This document shows, in pieces, positions 16,628-24,768 of a stretch of 64,000 nt of DNA; the stretch's first letter is position 1, and each line of letters opens with the position of its first letter. The notes under the pieces were generated by a model, which saw only the letters and a list, made by a program, of their open reading frames with translations, did not search any database and was not told the DNA's origin. This DNA comes from Paractinoplanes aksuensis. GTDB lineage: Bacteria; Actinomycetota; Actinomycetes; Mycobacteriales; Micromonosporaceae. The stretch spans positions 62,001 to 126,000 of the forward strand of contig NZ_JAMYJR010000002.1 of the NCBI RefSeq assembly GCF_024137025.1, in the 5' to 3' direction. The translations under genes and the position numbers were made by a program.

Positions 16628-17405
16628 CGCCGACGACGGTGAGGGCGGCCTGGCGCAGGGCATCGCTGCGGGCGTACACGGAAGCGCCCGGGCCCGGCTG
16701 CAGGCGGCCGTCGACGCTGCTGAAGCTGCCGCCCGCCTCCCGCACGATCAGCGAGGTGGCGGCGAAGTCCCAGATCTGGCCGCCGGTCTGGACGGCCAGG
16801 TCGAGGTCGCCGCGCGCCACCATCAGGCCCGGGTGGATGGGCCAGGGGAGCGCGGGCGTGACCTCTTTGAGCGGCGCCACCAGCTCACGGCCCCAGTCCT
16901 CGGGGACGACGCCGAGTCGGCTTCCGGCCACCGAATCGGCGCCGGCCGACACGCGTACGGGGGTCTCGGCGACCACGCGTCCGCCGACCACCCGGCCCTC
17001 GAACGCGCCGCCGCCCCGGGTCGCCCACCACAGGCTGCCCTGCGCGGGGTGGGCCGCGACGGCCGCGACGATCTCGCCGTCCTCCTCGAGCCCGATCAGG
17101 ATGAGCCAGCGGTTGTCCCCGGCCACGAACAGCGCGGTCCCGTCGATCGGGTCGATGATCCAGCGTCGCCCGGCCGTACCGGTCTGACCCTCCTCCTCGC
17201 CCAGGATGGCGTCCCCGGGCCGGGCCGCGGTCAGCACGGCCCGGATCGCGGTTTCAACGGCCCGGTCGGCCGCGGTCACCACCGACCCGTCCGCCTTGAC
17301 CTCCCGCGGCAGTTCGGCCAGCGCCTCGAAGTGCGGCAGCGCCACCGCGGCCCCGGTCAGCACGGCCCGCTGCGCAAGCTGAAGATCAGTCTCCACGGTC
17401 CCCAT
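16602..17405 (-). CDS. Inositol-monophosphatase family phosphatase (HisN-like)
   Basis: The 267-residue product has the metal-binding motifs of the IMPase fold: GEEEG (Glu ligand), WIIDPIDGTALF (D-x-I-D-G-T) and IWDFAA near the C-terminus. In actinobacteria close relatives act on histidinol phosphate or inositol phosphate, and sequence alone does not separate these. The frame is open well upstream, but the ATG at 17405 (MGTVETDLQ) begins the conserved N-terminal helix, so it is preferred. It is cytoplasmic and Mg-dependent. No histidine genes are nearby. Confidence 0.85.
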   Translation of the reverse strand: MGTVETDLQLAQRAVLTGAAVALPHFEALAELPREVKADGSVVTAADRAVETAIRAVLTAARPGDAILGEEEGQTGTAGRRWIIDPIDGTALFVAGDNRWLILIGLEEDGEIVAAVAAHPAQGSLWWATRGGGAFEGRVVGGRVVAETPVRVSAGADSVAGSRLGVVPEDWGRELVAPLKEVTPALPWPIHPGLMVARGDLDLAVQTGGQIWDFAATSLIVREAGGSFSSVDGRLQPGPGASVYARSDALRQAALTVVGDPAARATS

Positions 17406-17760
17406 CCTGCCTCCGTTCGCCCACCGTCCAAGCCGACTCGCGGGCCGTGTCACCCACCTCACTCCACCGGGTTGAACATCGCACCAACCACCGGTGACAA
17501 CAGCCGACACCAGCGGCCCGCCACGCGCTCCCCGTACCCACAACCCGTCACCCATGTCGCGTTGCCCCACGTTGGGTAGCCCACGTTCCTGGCCCTGCGG
17601 CCCTTGCCCCGCGCGAATACGGCCCTTGCCGCGGTGGCCCTCGCGACCGCGCCGGTGGCGCTCGCGCTCGGTCTTCGTTTCGCTGCCCTTGCGGCTGTGG
17701 CTGCGGCGCGCGCCCAATGCTCGTGACCGCCGCCCGCGCCTCGTTCTTAAGCTGCTTGTC
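17406..17760. other. 355-bp gap without a convincing gene
   Basis: The minus-strand frame is open across this stretch but encodes an Arg/Gly-rich low-complexity peptide (repeated GQG and RGR patterns), and nothing resembles a known protein. I see no tRNA, terminator with a clear stem, or operator. It holds the promoter of the phosphatase gene and the 3' flank of the MarR gene. Confidence 0.4.
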
Positions 17761-18234
17761 TCAGGTGCCGAGGTCACGGGCCATCCAGCCGGGGGTGTCG
17801 AAGCGGACGGGCTGGTCGCCGACGAGGGCGGCCAACTGGTCCTCCAGGGCTTCCAGCTGTTCGGGGCCGATCTGTTCGGCCCATCGCCGGCGGCGGGCGT
17901 TCAGGACGGCCTCGCCCTGGCGCAGTACGTCGAAGCCGAGCGTGGTGACCTGCAGGCGCTTGCGGCGGGCGTCGCGGGTGTCGGGTGCGCTCGCGACATA
18001 ACCACGCTCCTGCAGGACGGCGATCGTGCGCGCCGCCGACTGCTTGGTGATCGAGAGACTGCGACCGAGCTCGGACGCGCTCTCGGCGCCGTTGGCGATC
18101 GCGCGCATGGCGAAGTCGTGCACCGGGCGCGTGTCTTGGTGACCCAGCTCGGCCAGCTCGGTGATCGCCTCGTCGACCATCGCGCGAAAGCCGGCCAGCA
18201 GCAGCAGGGCCAGATCGGGCCCGGAACGGTTCAT
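17761..18234 (-). CDS. MarR-family transcriptional regulator
   Basis: The 157-residue product has the MarR winged helix: SASELGRSLSITKQSAARTI for the recognition region and the wing DTRDARRKRLQVTT. N- and C-terminal helices provide the dimer interface. The ATG at 18234 (MNRSGPD) is preferred over an upstream in-frame TTG because the operator palindromes lie just outside it. It is divergent from an epoxide-hydrolase-like gene, and two copies of a palindrome lie in the 49-bp gap. It probably represses both genes and responds to a small aromatic or electrophilic ligand; the ligand is an inference. Confidence 0.9.
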   Translation of the reverse strand: MNRSGPDLALLLLAGFRAMVDEAITELAELGHQDTRPVHDFAMRAIANGAESASELGRSLSITKQSAARTIAVLQERGYVASAPDTRDARRKRLQVTTLGFDVLRQGEAVLNARRRRWAEQIGPEQLEALEDQLAALVGDQPVRFDTPGWMARDLGT

Positions 18235-18253
18235 GTCACGAAGCCTAGACAAT

Positions 18254-18293
18254 CGACAGCATGACTGTCTAAATTTCGACAGCATGACTGTCG
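18254..18293. promoter_or_regulatory. Two copies of a 17-bp palindromic MarR operator
   Basis: CGACAGCATGACTGTCT lies at 18254-18270 and CGACAGCATGACTGTCG at 18277-18293, 23 bp apart. Each is an inverted repeat (CGACAG/CTGTCG) with a 5-base centre. The second copy contains the ATG at 18284 that starts the hydrolase gene. The first contains an ATG followed two codons later by TAA, a three-codon open frame. Together they are a strong candidate for MarR control of both divergent genes. Confidence 0.75.
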
Positions 18294-19120
18294 AACATCA
18301 CCATGCTGAGCTCAACGGCACGACACTGCACTACGTCTCGGCGGGCACCGAGGGTGAACCGATCCTGCTCGTCCACGGATTCCCCGAGACCTGGTACGCC
18401 TTCCACAAGCTCATCCCGCTGCTGGCCGCCCGCCACCGCGTCTACGCCGTCGACCTGCGCGGCTTCGGCGACTCCGCACCCGCCGCCGACGACCACGACA
18501 GCGCCGCTGCCGCCGAAGACCTGCACCAGCTGATCGCGCACCTCGCCGTCGGCCCCGTCCACCTGACCGGCCAGGACATCGCCGGCGCCACGGTCTTCCG
18601 CCTGGCCTCCACCCACCCCGAGGACGTCCGCAGCCTGACCGCGATCGAGATGGGCCTGCCCGGCTACGGCCTCGAGGCGCTGGCCGACGTCACCCACGGC
18701 GGCGCCTGGCACATCGGCGTGCTGGCCGCCCCCGGCATCCCCGACCTGCTGCTGACCGGCCGCGAACGCCAATTCCTGTCCGAGTACGCCTTCCCGTCGA
18801 TGACGGCGACGCCGGGCGCGATCACCGACGCCGACCTCGACGAGTTCGCCCGCACCTACGCCCGCCCCGGCGGCTGGCGCGGCGCGGCCGGCCTCTACCG
18901 CTCGATGCTCCGCGAGGGCGACGAGATCAAGCAGCTCCCACCCCTGCGGGCCCCCGTCCTGGCCATCGGCGCCGGCGGCGGCCCCTTCACCGCGGCAACG
19001 ATGACCCAGGCCACCACCACCCCAGTACGTTCGGTCCAGCTCGACGGCGTCGGCCACTACGCCGCCCTCGAAGCCCCGAAGCAGGTAGCCGACGCACTCC
19101 TGAGCTTCATCGCCCCCTGA
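18284..19120 (+). CDS. Alpha/beta hydrolase of the epoxide-hydrolase type
   Basis: The 278-residue product has the oxyanion motif HGFPETW, a nucleophile elbow GQDIAG in which Asp replaces Ser, and the catalytic His in GVGHYAAL. Asp nucleophiles mark epoxide hydrolases and haloalkane dehalogenases; absence of the dehalogenase halide-binding Trp pattern favours epoxide hydrolase. The start ATG at 18284 lies inside the second MarR operator, so a bound repressor would cover the translation start region. It is single-domain and cytoplasmic. The MarR pair suggests induction by the toxic substrate. Confidence 0.85.
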   Translation: MTVEHHHAELNGTTLHYVSAGTEGEPILLVHGFPETWYAFHKLIPLLAARHRVYAVDLRGFGDSAPAADDHDSAAAAEDLHQLIAHLAVGPVHLTGQDIAGATVFRLASTHPEDVRSLTAIEMGLPGYGLEALADVTHGGAWHIGVLAAPGIPDLLLTGRERQFLSEYAFPSMTATPGAITDADLDEFARTYARPGGWRGAAGLYRSMLREGDEIKQLPPLRAPVLAIGAGGGPFTAATMTQATTTPVRSVQLDGVGHYAALEAPKQVADALLSFIAP

Positions 19121-19151
19121 GACCCCCGAACATCCTCGGTTCAGCGTCGGA

Positions 19152-19179
19152 AGGAGGGCCGAACACTGTTGGGCCTCCT
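19152..19179 (+). terminator. Stem-loop terminator after the hydrolase gene
   Basis: AGGAGGGCC and GGGCCTCCT form a 9-position stem with one G-G mismatch around a 10-base loop, 31 bp downstream of the stop codon. There is no T-tract, which is common in high-GC actinobacteria. Confidence 0.45.
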
Positions 19180-19359
19180 CACCCCACGGACCGTCCTCCT
19201 GGTCAGCATCTACGCGGGCGCGGCCGCGCCGTCCGTCGAATCGCCGCCGCTATCCGGTCGACCCCACTACAGAGGTCGAATTCAGGCGACTCGTTCAAAC
19301 GGTCTCGTCGGCGGCTCCGTCCAGGCGGCTTGGTGGGACGAGTCTCGTTCGTGCCGTTA

Positions 19360-19605
19360 GTTTCGGGTGGCCTGGCCTGGTTCGAGGAGCGTGGTCCGGC
19401 TGGCCTGGTACGGGTGGCCCGGTTCGAGGGGCGTGGTCCGGCTGGCCTGGTAGGGGTGGCGCGGTTCGGGTGGCCCGGTTCGAGGGGCGTGGTCCGACCG
19501 GCCCGGTCCCGGCGGCCTGGTTCGAGAGGCCCGCTCCGAGCGTCGGGTCCGAGCGTCCGGTCCGACCGGCGCGGTCCGGTCCGACCGGCCCTGGTTCGAG
19601 GGCCG
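19360..19605. repeat. G-rich degenerate tandem repeats within a 540-bp gene-free gap
   Basis: The core GGTTCGAGGGGCGTGGTCCGG recurs with variations, alternating with GGCCTGGTACGGGTGG; the spacing between good copies is about 40-55 bp. Reading frames on both strands give only low-complexity peptides. The rest of the gap between 19121 and 19660 holds the terminator and no recognisable gene. The G-runs could form quadruplexes on the plus strand. Function is unknown. Confidence 0.55.
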
Positions 19606-19660
19606 GGCACGGGTTGCCGCCGGGGCGTCCAGTCCATCTGAATGAACGCGTGGGGTCGGG

Positions 19661-20455
19661 CTATCGGGCGACCACGACCGGGCAGGCGGAGCGGCGGAGC
19701 AGACGGCTGCCGATGGAGCCGAGCATCAGCCCCTCGTAGCCGTGTGTGCGGGGGCCGACCACGACCATCCGGGCGGCGCGGGAACGCTGCACGAGCACGC
19801 GGTCGGCGCGGCCGTCGACGTACTCGCGGCGGGCTCGGACGCCGGGGTACTTCTCGCGCCACGGGTCGAGGTCGGCGTCCAGGTCGGCGCCGAGCGGGTC
19901 GTCGGGGCGGCGACGGTCGCCGACCGTCACGGCCTCCAGCTCGGTGTGGTGCAGGGACGCCTCTTCGAAGGCTCGGCCCAGCACGGCCGATGAGACACCG
20001 CCGTCGACCCCGGCCACGACCGGGCCGGCGTCGGGGTCGTAGTGGCCGCGTACCACGACCACGCAGCACCGGGCCTGGGTGGCGACCTGGCTGCTGACCG
20101 AGCCGAACGGCAGCACCGGCAGGCCGCCCTCGTGCCGGCTGCCGACGACCACCATGGCCGCCTCCTCGGACGCGTGCACCAGCATCGGCACCGCGTACCC
20201 GGGCAAGGCCAGACATTTCACCTCGATGCCGGGCGCGGCCGCGTGGGCCTGGGCCACAGCTCGGCGCAAGTTGTCCGCGGCGTGGCCCTCGGCCGTGCGG
20301 GTCGAGGAACTGCCCGGTGTGGATCGCTCACGGTAGTAGGCCGCCAGCACCCGGAGCTCGGTCCCGCGGCGGGCGGCCTCGGCGGCCGCCCAGCCGACCG
20401 CCGCGACGGCGTGGTCCGAGCCGTCCACACCCACCACGATGCGCGATTTGATCAT
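19661..20455 (-). CDS. Tandem universal stress protein
   Basis: The 264-residue product contains two Usp domains. The first starts RIVVGVDGSDHA and ends with VVVGSRHEGGLPVLPFGSVS. The second starts VVAGVDGG and ends with VVVGPRTHGYEGLMLGSIGS followed by CPVVVA. The G-x2-G-x9-G(S/T) ATP-binding pattern is recognisable in both. The ATG at 20455 has a strong GAGGAGG ribosome site 5 bases upstream. Tandem Usp proteins bind ATP and are often induced by hypoxia or stationary phase in actinobacteria; no clear DevR box was seen upstream. Confidence 0.9.
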   Translation of the reverse strand: MIKSRIVVGVDGSDHAVAAVGWAAAEAARRGTELRVLAAYYRERSTPGSSSTRTAEGHAADNLRRAVAQAHAAAPGIEVKCLALPGYAVPMLVHASEEAAMVVVGSRHEGGLPVLPFGSVSSQVATQARCCVVVVRGHYDPDAGPVVAGVDGGVSSAVLGRAFEEASLHHTELEAVTVGDRRRPDDPLGADLDADLDPWREKYPGVRARREYVDGRADRVLVQRSRAARMVVVGPRTHGYEGLMLGSIGSRLLRRSACPVVVAR

Positions 20456-20457
20456 GT

Positions 20458-20577
20458 CCGCCTCCTCGAAACAGGCGGTCGCCGAGAACCGGCGGCTCGC
20501 TTCCAGAGTCGTCCTCCCGCGGCGCGGATGACAAGTAGGAAGGGCGATCGTGCGCTCACTGTCATTCGAGGAGGCGG
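20458..20577. repeat. 13-bp inverted repeat formed by two mirror-image ribosome-binding sites
   Basis: CCGCCTCCTCGAA at 20458-20470 (the ribosome site of the Usp gene) is repeated as its exact complement TTCGAGGAGGCGG at 20565-20577, facing the kinase gene. The arms are 94 bp apart. The second copy precedes a GTG at 20581 whose frame overlaps the kinase gene and is probably not coding. Confidence 0.4.
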
Positions 20578-20716
20578 CAGGTGTGCGGAGCTCGACTATT
20601 GAAAGAGCCCACGATGGACCTGATCAACCATTGCCGGGGCGCAAATGTCCGTCCGGCCGATTCGGGTGACCGGCCTGCGGATGCGGACGGCGGTCGATGT
20701 CGGCAGACTGCCTCGA

Positions 20717-22324
20717 ATGGACGGATCCACCGCCTCCGCGAGCCCCGGCGCCGACCTCGCGGGCCGGCTGCTGGGCGACCGCTACGAGCTGCTGACACCG
20801 ATCGGCGCCGGCGGTACGGCGGTGGTCTGGCGCGCCCGCGACCACGTGCTGGCCCGGGTCGTCGCGGTCAAGATCGTGGCGACGGAGGCGGGCGACCACC
20901 GCATCCGCCAGGAGGCCCAGGCCGCGGCTGGGCTGTCCCATCCGAACATCGCCCAGGTCCACGACTACGGCGAGTTGCGCGCCGAGGGCCGCCTTTTCCC
21001 GTATGTCGTGATGGAACTCGTCGAGGGCGGCACCCTCTCCCAGCGGCTGGCCGCCGGTCCGCTGACGCCGCGGTCGGCCGTGCGGGTCTGCGCCGAGATC
21101 GCGGCCGCGCTCGCCGCTGCCCACGCTGCCGGTCTGGTGCACCGCGACATCAAACCGGCCAACGTCATGCTCGGCCCCACCGGCGCCAAGGTCGTCGACT
21201 TCGGTATCGCCGCCGCCACCGCGCCTGCCGGGACCGGTGATCTCGACCCCGAGGTACTCGGAACCCCCGCTTACCTGGCCCCGGAGCGCCTCCTCGACGA
21301 CTCCGTGGAACCGGCCTCCGACGTCTATGCGCTCGGCGTCGTCCTCTATCGCCTGCTGACCGGTCATTCACCGTGGACCATCGAGAACACCACGCAGATG
21401 CTGACCAACCACATCTACGTCAAGCCGGCTCCGCTGCCGCCCGTACCCGGTGTGCCGGGTTATGTCACCGACCTGGGCGAGCGTTGCCTGCGCAAGGACC
21501 CGGCCCGGCGCCCCAGCGCCCGCGAGGCCGCCACCCTGCTGAGTCAGGCCGCGGCCGCGCCGGAAGCTTCCAGGCCACCTGGGTCTGACCTGGCCGCCGT
21601 GGAGTGGCCGGGGTCTGGGCCGGCTGCCGTCGAGCCGCCGGGGTCCGGGCCGTCAGCCCTCGAGCGGCCGAGGTCCGGGCCGGCTGCCGTCGGGCCGCCG
21701 GGATACGGGCCGGCCGCCTCCGAGTCGGAAGGGTCGAAGTGCCGTCGCCGCCGGCCGCTGCTGGTGGGTGCGGCCGCGGCATCCGTCCTGGTCGTGGGCG
21801 CTGCCGGATGGTGGCTGCTGGGCGACGACGAGCTTCCGAGCGGGGCGGCGCCGGCTACGGCCTCCTCCGCGCCGCGTCCCGGCCTCAGCACGGCTCCGGC
21901 CCCCGGGAGCCCGTCAGCTCCCACCTCGGGTGAAGTGGCCGCCGTCCCGGGCAGGACCAGGGTTGCTCCGCCCGCCGCCACAACAGCACCGGCCACTCGG
22001 ACGTCATCGCCGGCCACCACTGCCACGGCCCCGCCGCCGCCGGCCACCGTGGTCCCACCAGCGCCGAAGCGCCCGACCGCTGAACCCGGAGACCCAAGCG
22101 TCCGGTCGTTCTCGTCCGCCGCCGGCACGGCGACTGCGGCCTGCCCCTCGAGCCGGACCGCCGAGATCCTCGCGTACGTGCCGCGCAAGCCGTACAAGGT
22201 CGAGTCCGCCGACGAGGGACCGTCGGCCGCGGCCATCGTCACCTTCAAGCACGGTAACCGGACCACCACCATGACGGTGACGTGTGAGGCCGGCGAACCG
22301 ACCGTCTCCGTCACCTCGGTGTAG
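20717..22324 (+). CDS. Transmembrane Ser/Thr protein kinase (PknB-like)
   Basis: The product is 535 residues from the ATG at 20717; upstream ATGs at 20645 and 20681 are possible. The kinase domain (about residues 18-275) has the P-loop IGAGGTAVVW, AVK, HRDIKPANV, DFG and APE. A Pro/Ala-rich juxtamembrane linker of five 10-residue repeats follows (about 290-340), then a basic stop and one transmembrane helix (about 350-370). Outside the membrane come a Pro/Thr-rich stalk and a C-terminal domain of about 70 residues with no PASTA signature. It probably phosphorylates cytoplasmic targets in response to an extracellular cue. It is near the PknG operon but on the other strand. Confidence 0.88.
   Translation: MDGSTASASPGADLAGRLLGDRYELLTPIGAGGTAVVWRARDHVLARVVAVKIVATEAGDHRIRQEAQAAAGLSHPNIAQVHDYGELRAEGRLFPYVVMELVEGGTLSQRLAAGPLTPRSAVRVCAEIAAALAAAHAAGLVHRDIKPANVMLGPTGAKVVDFGIAAATAPAGTGDLDPEVLGTPAYLAPERLLDDSVEPASDVYALGVVLYRLLTGHSPWTIENTTQMLTNHIYVKPAPLPPVPGVPGYVTDLGERCLRKDPARRPSAREAATLLSQAAAAPEASRPPGSDLAAVEWPGSGPAAVEPPGSGPSALERPRSGPAAVGPPGYGPAASESEGSKCRRRRPLLVGAAAASVLVVGAAGWWLLGDDELPSGAAPATASSAPRPGLSTAPAPGSPSAPTSGEVAAVPGRTRVAPPAATTAPATRTSSPATTATAPPPPATVVPPAPKRPTAEPGDPSVRSFSSAAGTATAACPSSRTAEILAYVPRKPYKVESADEGPSAAAIVTFKHGNRTTTMTVTCEAGEPTVSVTSV
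21586..21735 (+). repeat. In-frame 30-bp tandem repeats encoding the kinase linker
   Basis: About five copies of a 30-bp unit of the form GGGTCCGGGCCGGCTGCCGT plus 10 bases encode decapeptides of the pattern PGSGPAAVEP. The copy number keeps the reading frame. It lengthens the juxtamembrane segment between kinase domain and membrane helix. Confidence 0.65.
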
Positions 22325-22364
22325 CGGCGCGGGCGGACGCCAGGCACGGGCCAGGTTGACAGTG

Positions 22365-22700
22365 GTGTCAGGGCCGGGGCGTCAGGCGCGGGTCGGGTTG
22401 GCTACTGCCCTGGCGGGCCTGTTCGGGGTGGGCGTCAGAGCGGGTCGGGTTGGGTTCGGCCCTGGCGGTTCTGTTCGGGGTGGGTGTCAGGCGGGGGCGG
22501 GTCAAGACCGGCCCCGAGCGGGCCTGTCGAGGGTCGGGTTGGGTGCGGGCCTGTCGGGGTGGGCGTTGGGCGCGGGTCGGGTTGGGAACGGCTCCGATCG
22601 GGCCTGTCCAGGCGCGGGTCGGATTGAGTGTGGCCCTGGCGGGCCTGTTCGGGGTGGGCGTCAGGCGCGGGCCGGGTCAAGACCGGCCCCTGCGGGCGTG
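22365..22700. repeat. G-rich ~60-bp degenerate repeats in a 496-bp gene-free gap
   Basis: Between the kinase stop (22324) and the FHA gene stop (22821) the core GGCGGGCCTGTTCGGGGTGG followed by GCGTCAGGCGCGGGTCGGGTTGG-like sequence recurs at least four times, at irregular distances of roughly 60 bp. No coding potential is convincing on either strand. The G-runs may act in termination of the two convergent transcripts or form quadruplexes; neither is shown. Confidence 0.55.
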
Positions 22701-22820
22701 GCCGGGGTGGCGCGAGTCGCGGGCCACGGGGAACAGCGTGGCGGGCCGGAGTTCTGGGTGCGTGCGGTGGAACCGGCACCCGGTGGCGGAACCGGGTGCC
22801 GGACCAGCGATGACGCAGCG

Positions 22821-23504
22821 CTACCCGGCCGAGTCGGGGGAGTTCAGCGTCAGGGTGGTCCAGGCGCCCACGTGCACGCGGTCGCCGGTGGTCAGGGAGC
22901 GGGATTCGCCCGCGGTCAGCGGTGACTGGTCGTCGTTGATGTAGGTGCCGTTGGTGGAGCCCAGGTCGGACACCAGCCACACCCCGTCGACGCTGAGCGT
23001 GAGCAGCGCGTGCGAGTGGGACACACCGGGGTCGTCCTCGGACAGGTCGATCTCGGGGTGGGTGCCCTTCGAGTTGCTCTTGCGGCCGATCCGCACCTGC
23101 GGCGGGGGCAGCGTGACCGTGCGCGCGGCCTGCGTGGCCGGGAACTCGATGCCGTCGATCGCGTTCTCGGCGAAATACACCGGGTCGGGCGCGATCGTGA
23201 CCGTCCAGCCCGCCACCGGGCCGGCGGGGGCCGCCACCGGCGCGACCAGGGCCGGCACGCGGCCGGTGTCGTGGTCGAAGCCGCAGTCCTCGCAGAACCG
23301 GGCCGTGCCCGAGCGCGGGGTGCCGCAATTCGGGCACGGCGGGCTGGCAGCAGGAGGATCAAGGGCACCGGTGGCCGCGGCGCCGGCGACGCCGCCGTGC
23401 GAGGTCGGCGAGCCCGCTGCGGCACCGTCGATCTTGGCGCCGCAGGTGTCGCAGAAGTCGCTCTCTTCCGACACGTGGCCCTTGGGGCAGGCGTACGTGG
23501 TCAC
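22821..23504 (-). CDS. FHA-domain protein with two N-terminal zinc ribbons
   Basis: The 227-residue product begins with two zinc-ribbon modules (CPKGH...CDTCG and CPNCG...CEDCG, residues 6-75). A linker leads to a C-terminal FHA domain (about 135-220) with the phosphothreonine-binding signature R-I-G-R, S-H-S-H-A and LGSTNGTYIN. FHA domains read phosphothreonine, so this is a likely receiver for the kinase of the same operon, as GarA is for mycobacterial PknG. It lacks GarA's N-terminal T-x-E-T phosphorylation motif. It starts at a GTG overlapping the stop of the VWA gene and is the last gene of the operon. Confidence 0.9.
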   Translation of the reverse strand: MTTYACPKGHVSEESDFCDTCGAKIDGAAAGSPTSHGGVAGAAATGALDPPAASPPCPNCGTPRSGTARFCEDCGFDHDTGRVPALVAPVAAPAGPVAGWTVTIAPDPVYFAENAIDGIEFPATQAARTVTLPPPQVRIGRKSNSKGTHPEIDLSEDDPGVSHSHALLTLSVDGVWLVSDLGSTNGTYINDDQSPLTAGESRSLTTGDRVHVGAWTTLTLNSPDSAG

Positions 23505-24766
23505 TGGCCGCGCCCCACCCGCACGGTCTTGGTCGAGCGGGTGTCCAGCGCCATCTCGTCGGCCGCCGCCACCTTGCGCCGCAGCCGGACGGTGCCGGTC
23601 GCCGCGTCCTCGATGTCGACCACCGTGGCCAGCAGTTCCGAGGTCGCCTTGTTACCGCTCTCGTGGGCCAGCTGGGCCGCCCGCCCGAACTTCATCGTGG
23701 CGGTGTGGTCGTCGCCGGCCTTGCGGGCCTCGATGCCGGCCTGGATGGTCTCGGCCAGCTCGGCCTGCCCGGTGTAGTGGGCGACCTGCCGGTTGATCCG
23801 GGTCGACAGCGCCGCGTCGTCGGTCCAGACCGCGCGCACCAGGGCCTGGGTCAGCACGTTGTCGCCCTCGACGAGCGAGATCCGGGCGGCCAGCATCTCG
23901 TCGCCGGACGCGCCCGGCGGCACGTCGACGCACACGTGGTAGTCGCGGCTCTCGGCGCCCCACGACCCGAGCGGGTAGCGCGCGGCCCGCGGCCCGTCGG
24001 CCGTACGCTTGCCGGTCAGGTCGGCCACCTGCGGCTCGACCTGCTTGACGAAGCGGACGGTGGCGTTGACCGGCGTCCACACCTTGAGCTGGACGTCGGC
24101 CGAGGTCTTGCCCATGGCCGCGGTCATCATCTGCTCGAACGCGGCGGTCAGGTCGGACGGGCTGGCCACGATGTCGACCGTGCCCAGCATCGCGTCGGCG
24201 ATCTTGCGGAGCTCGGACACCTTCCAGTTGGTGCCGACGCCGCGGGAGTCCACCGTGAACTTGCCGGCGATGCTGTCGAGCACGCTCTGCAGGTAGCCTT
24301 CGCGCTCGCCGTTGTCGCCGTCGGTGAGCATGATGGCGTGCGCGATGTCGCCCGGCCGCTGGGCGATGAGCTGGGCCGCGAGCAGCAGCCAGGCCCCCAT
24401 CGCGGTGCCGCCGCTGGCGTGCAGCCGGTCGATGGCCCAGGTCGCCTCGGCCCGGGTCTGGGCCGACGCCACGGCCAGTTGACCCGGCGCCGGGAACAGC
24501 TGCTGGGCCGTGCCCACGCCGGCGATCAGGGCGAAATGGACTCCGTCGTCGAGGCACGCCACGGCCGCCTTGGCCGCCTGCCGGGCCGCCGCGATCCGTC
24601 CCTCGGCCTGCATCGAGCCCGACGCGTCGACGATGATGATCTCGGTGGCGCCGGCGGTGCGCTGCCCGCCCGCGCTGCCGGTCGAGGTGACCGTGACGAT
24701 CGCGTTGACCTCGGTCGCCCCGAGGGCGAGGAACTCGTTCTGGAAGGCCTCGGCGGTGTACGTCAT
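23501..24766 (-). CDS. VWA-domain (von Willebrand factor A) protein
   Basis: The 421-residue product has a VWA domain at about residues 35-215 with an intact MIDAS motif DASGSM, a conserved Thr in SGGTAMG and the Asp of LTDGDN. A beta-rich domain follows (about 225-330), then a helical tail with several basic stretches. No signal peptide is visible, so it is probably cytoplasmic. The metal site would bind a partner protein, plausibly another operon product. The ATG at 24766 lies 2 bp after the PP2C stop, and its own stop overlaps the start of the FHA gene. Confidence 0.9.
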   Translation of the reverse strand: MTYTAEAFQNEFLALGATEVNAIVTVTSTGSAGGQRTAGATEIIIVDASGSMQAEGRIAAARQAAKAAVACLDDGVHFALIAGVGTAQQLFPAPGQLAVASAQTRAEATWAIDRLHASGGTAMGAWLLLAAQLIAQRPGDIAHAIMLTDGDNGEREGYLQSVLDSIAGKFTVDSRGVGTNWKVSELRKIADAMLGTVDIVASPSDLTAAFEQMMTAAMGKTSADVQLKVWTPVNATVRFVKQVEPQVADLTGKRTADGPRAARYPLGSWGAESRDYHVCVDVPPGASGDEMLAARISLVEGDNVLTQALVRAVWTDDAALSTRINRQVAHYTGQAELAETIQAGIEARKAGDDHTATMKFGRAAQLAHESGNKATSELLATVVDIEDAATGTVRLRRKVAAADEMALDTRSTKTVRVGRGQ

Positions 24767-24768
24767 CC

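Noticed and set aside
17406..17777. N-terminal extension of the inositol-phosphatase-like gene
   Set aside because: The extension is Arg/Gly low complexity and the conserved fold begins at the ATG at 17405.
19121..19660. tRNA-like GGTTCGA motifs
   Set aside because: They recur as part of the G-rich repeat and no acceptor or anticodon stems can be drawn.
20581..21240. Plus-strand frame starting GTG at 20581
   Set aside because: It soon overlaps the kinase gene in another frame and becomes Arg/Pro-rich, typical of a shadow frame.
22821..23504. Naming the FHA protein garA
   Set aside because: It has zinc ribbons instead of GarA's N-terminal phosphorylation motif, and its relation to GarA rests only on the FHA domain and context.
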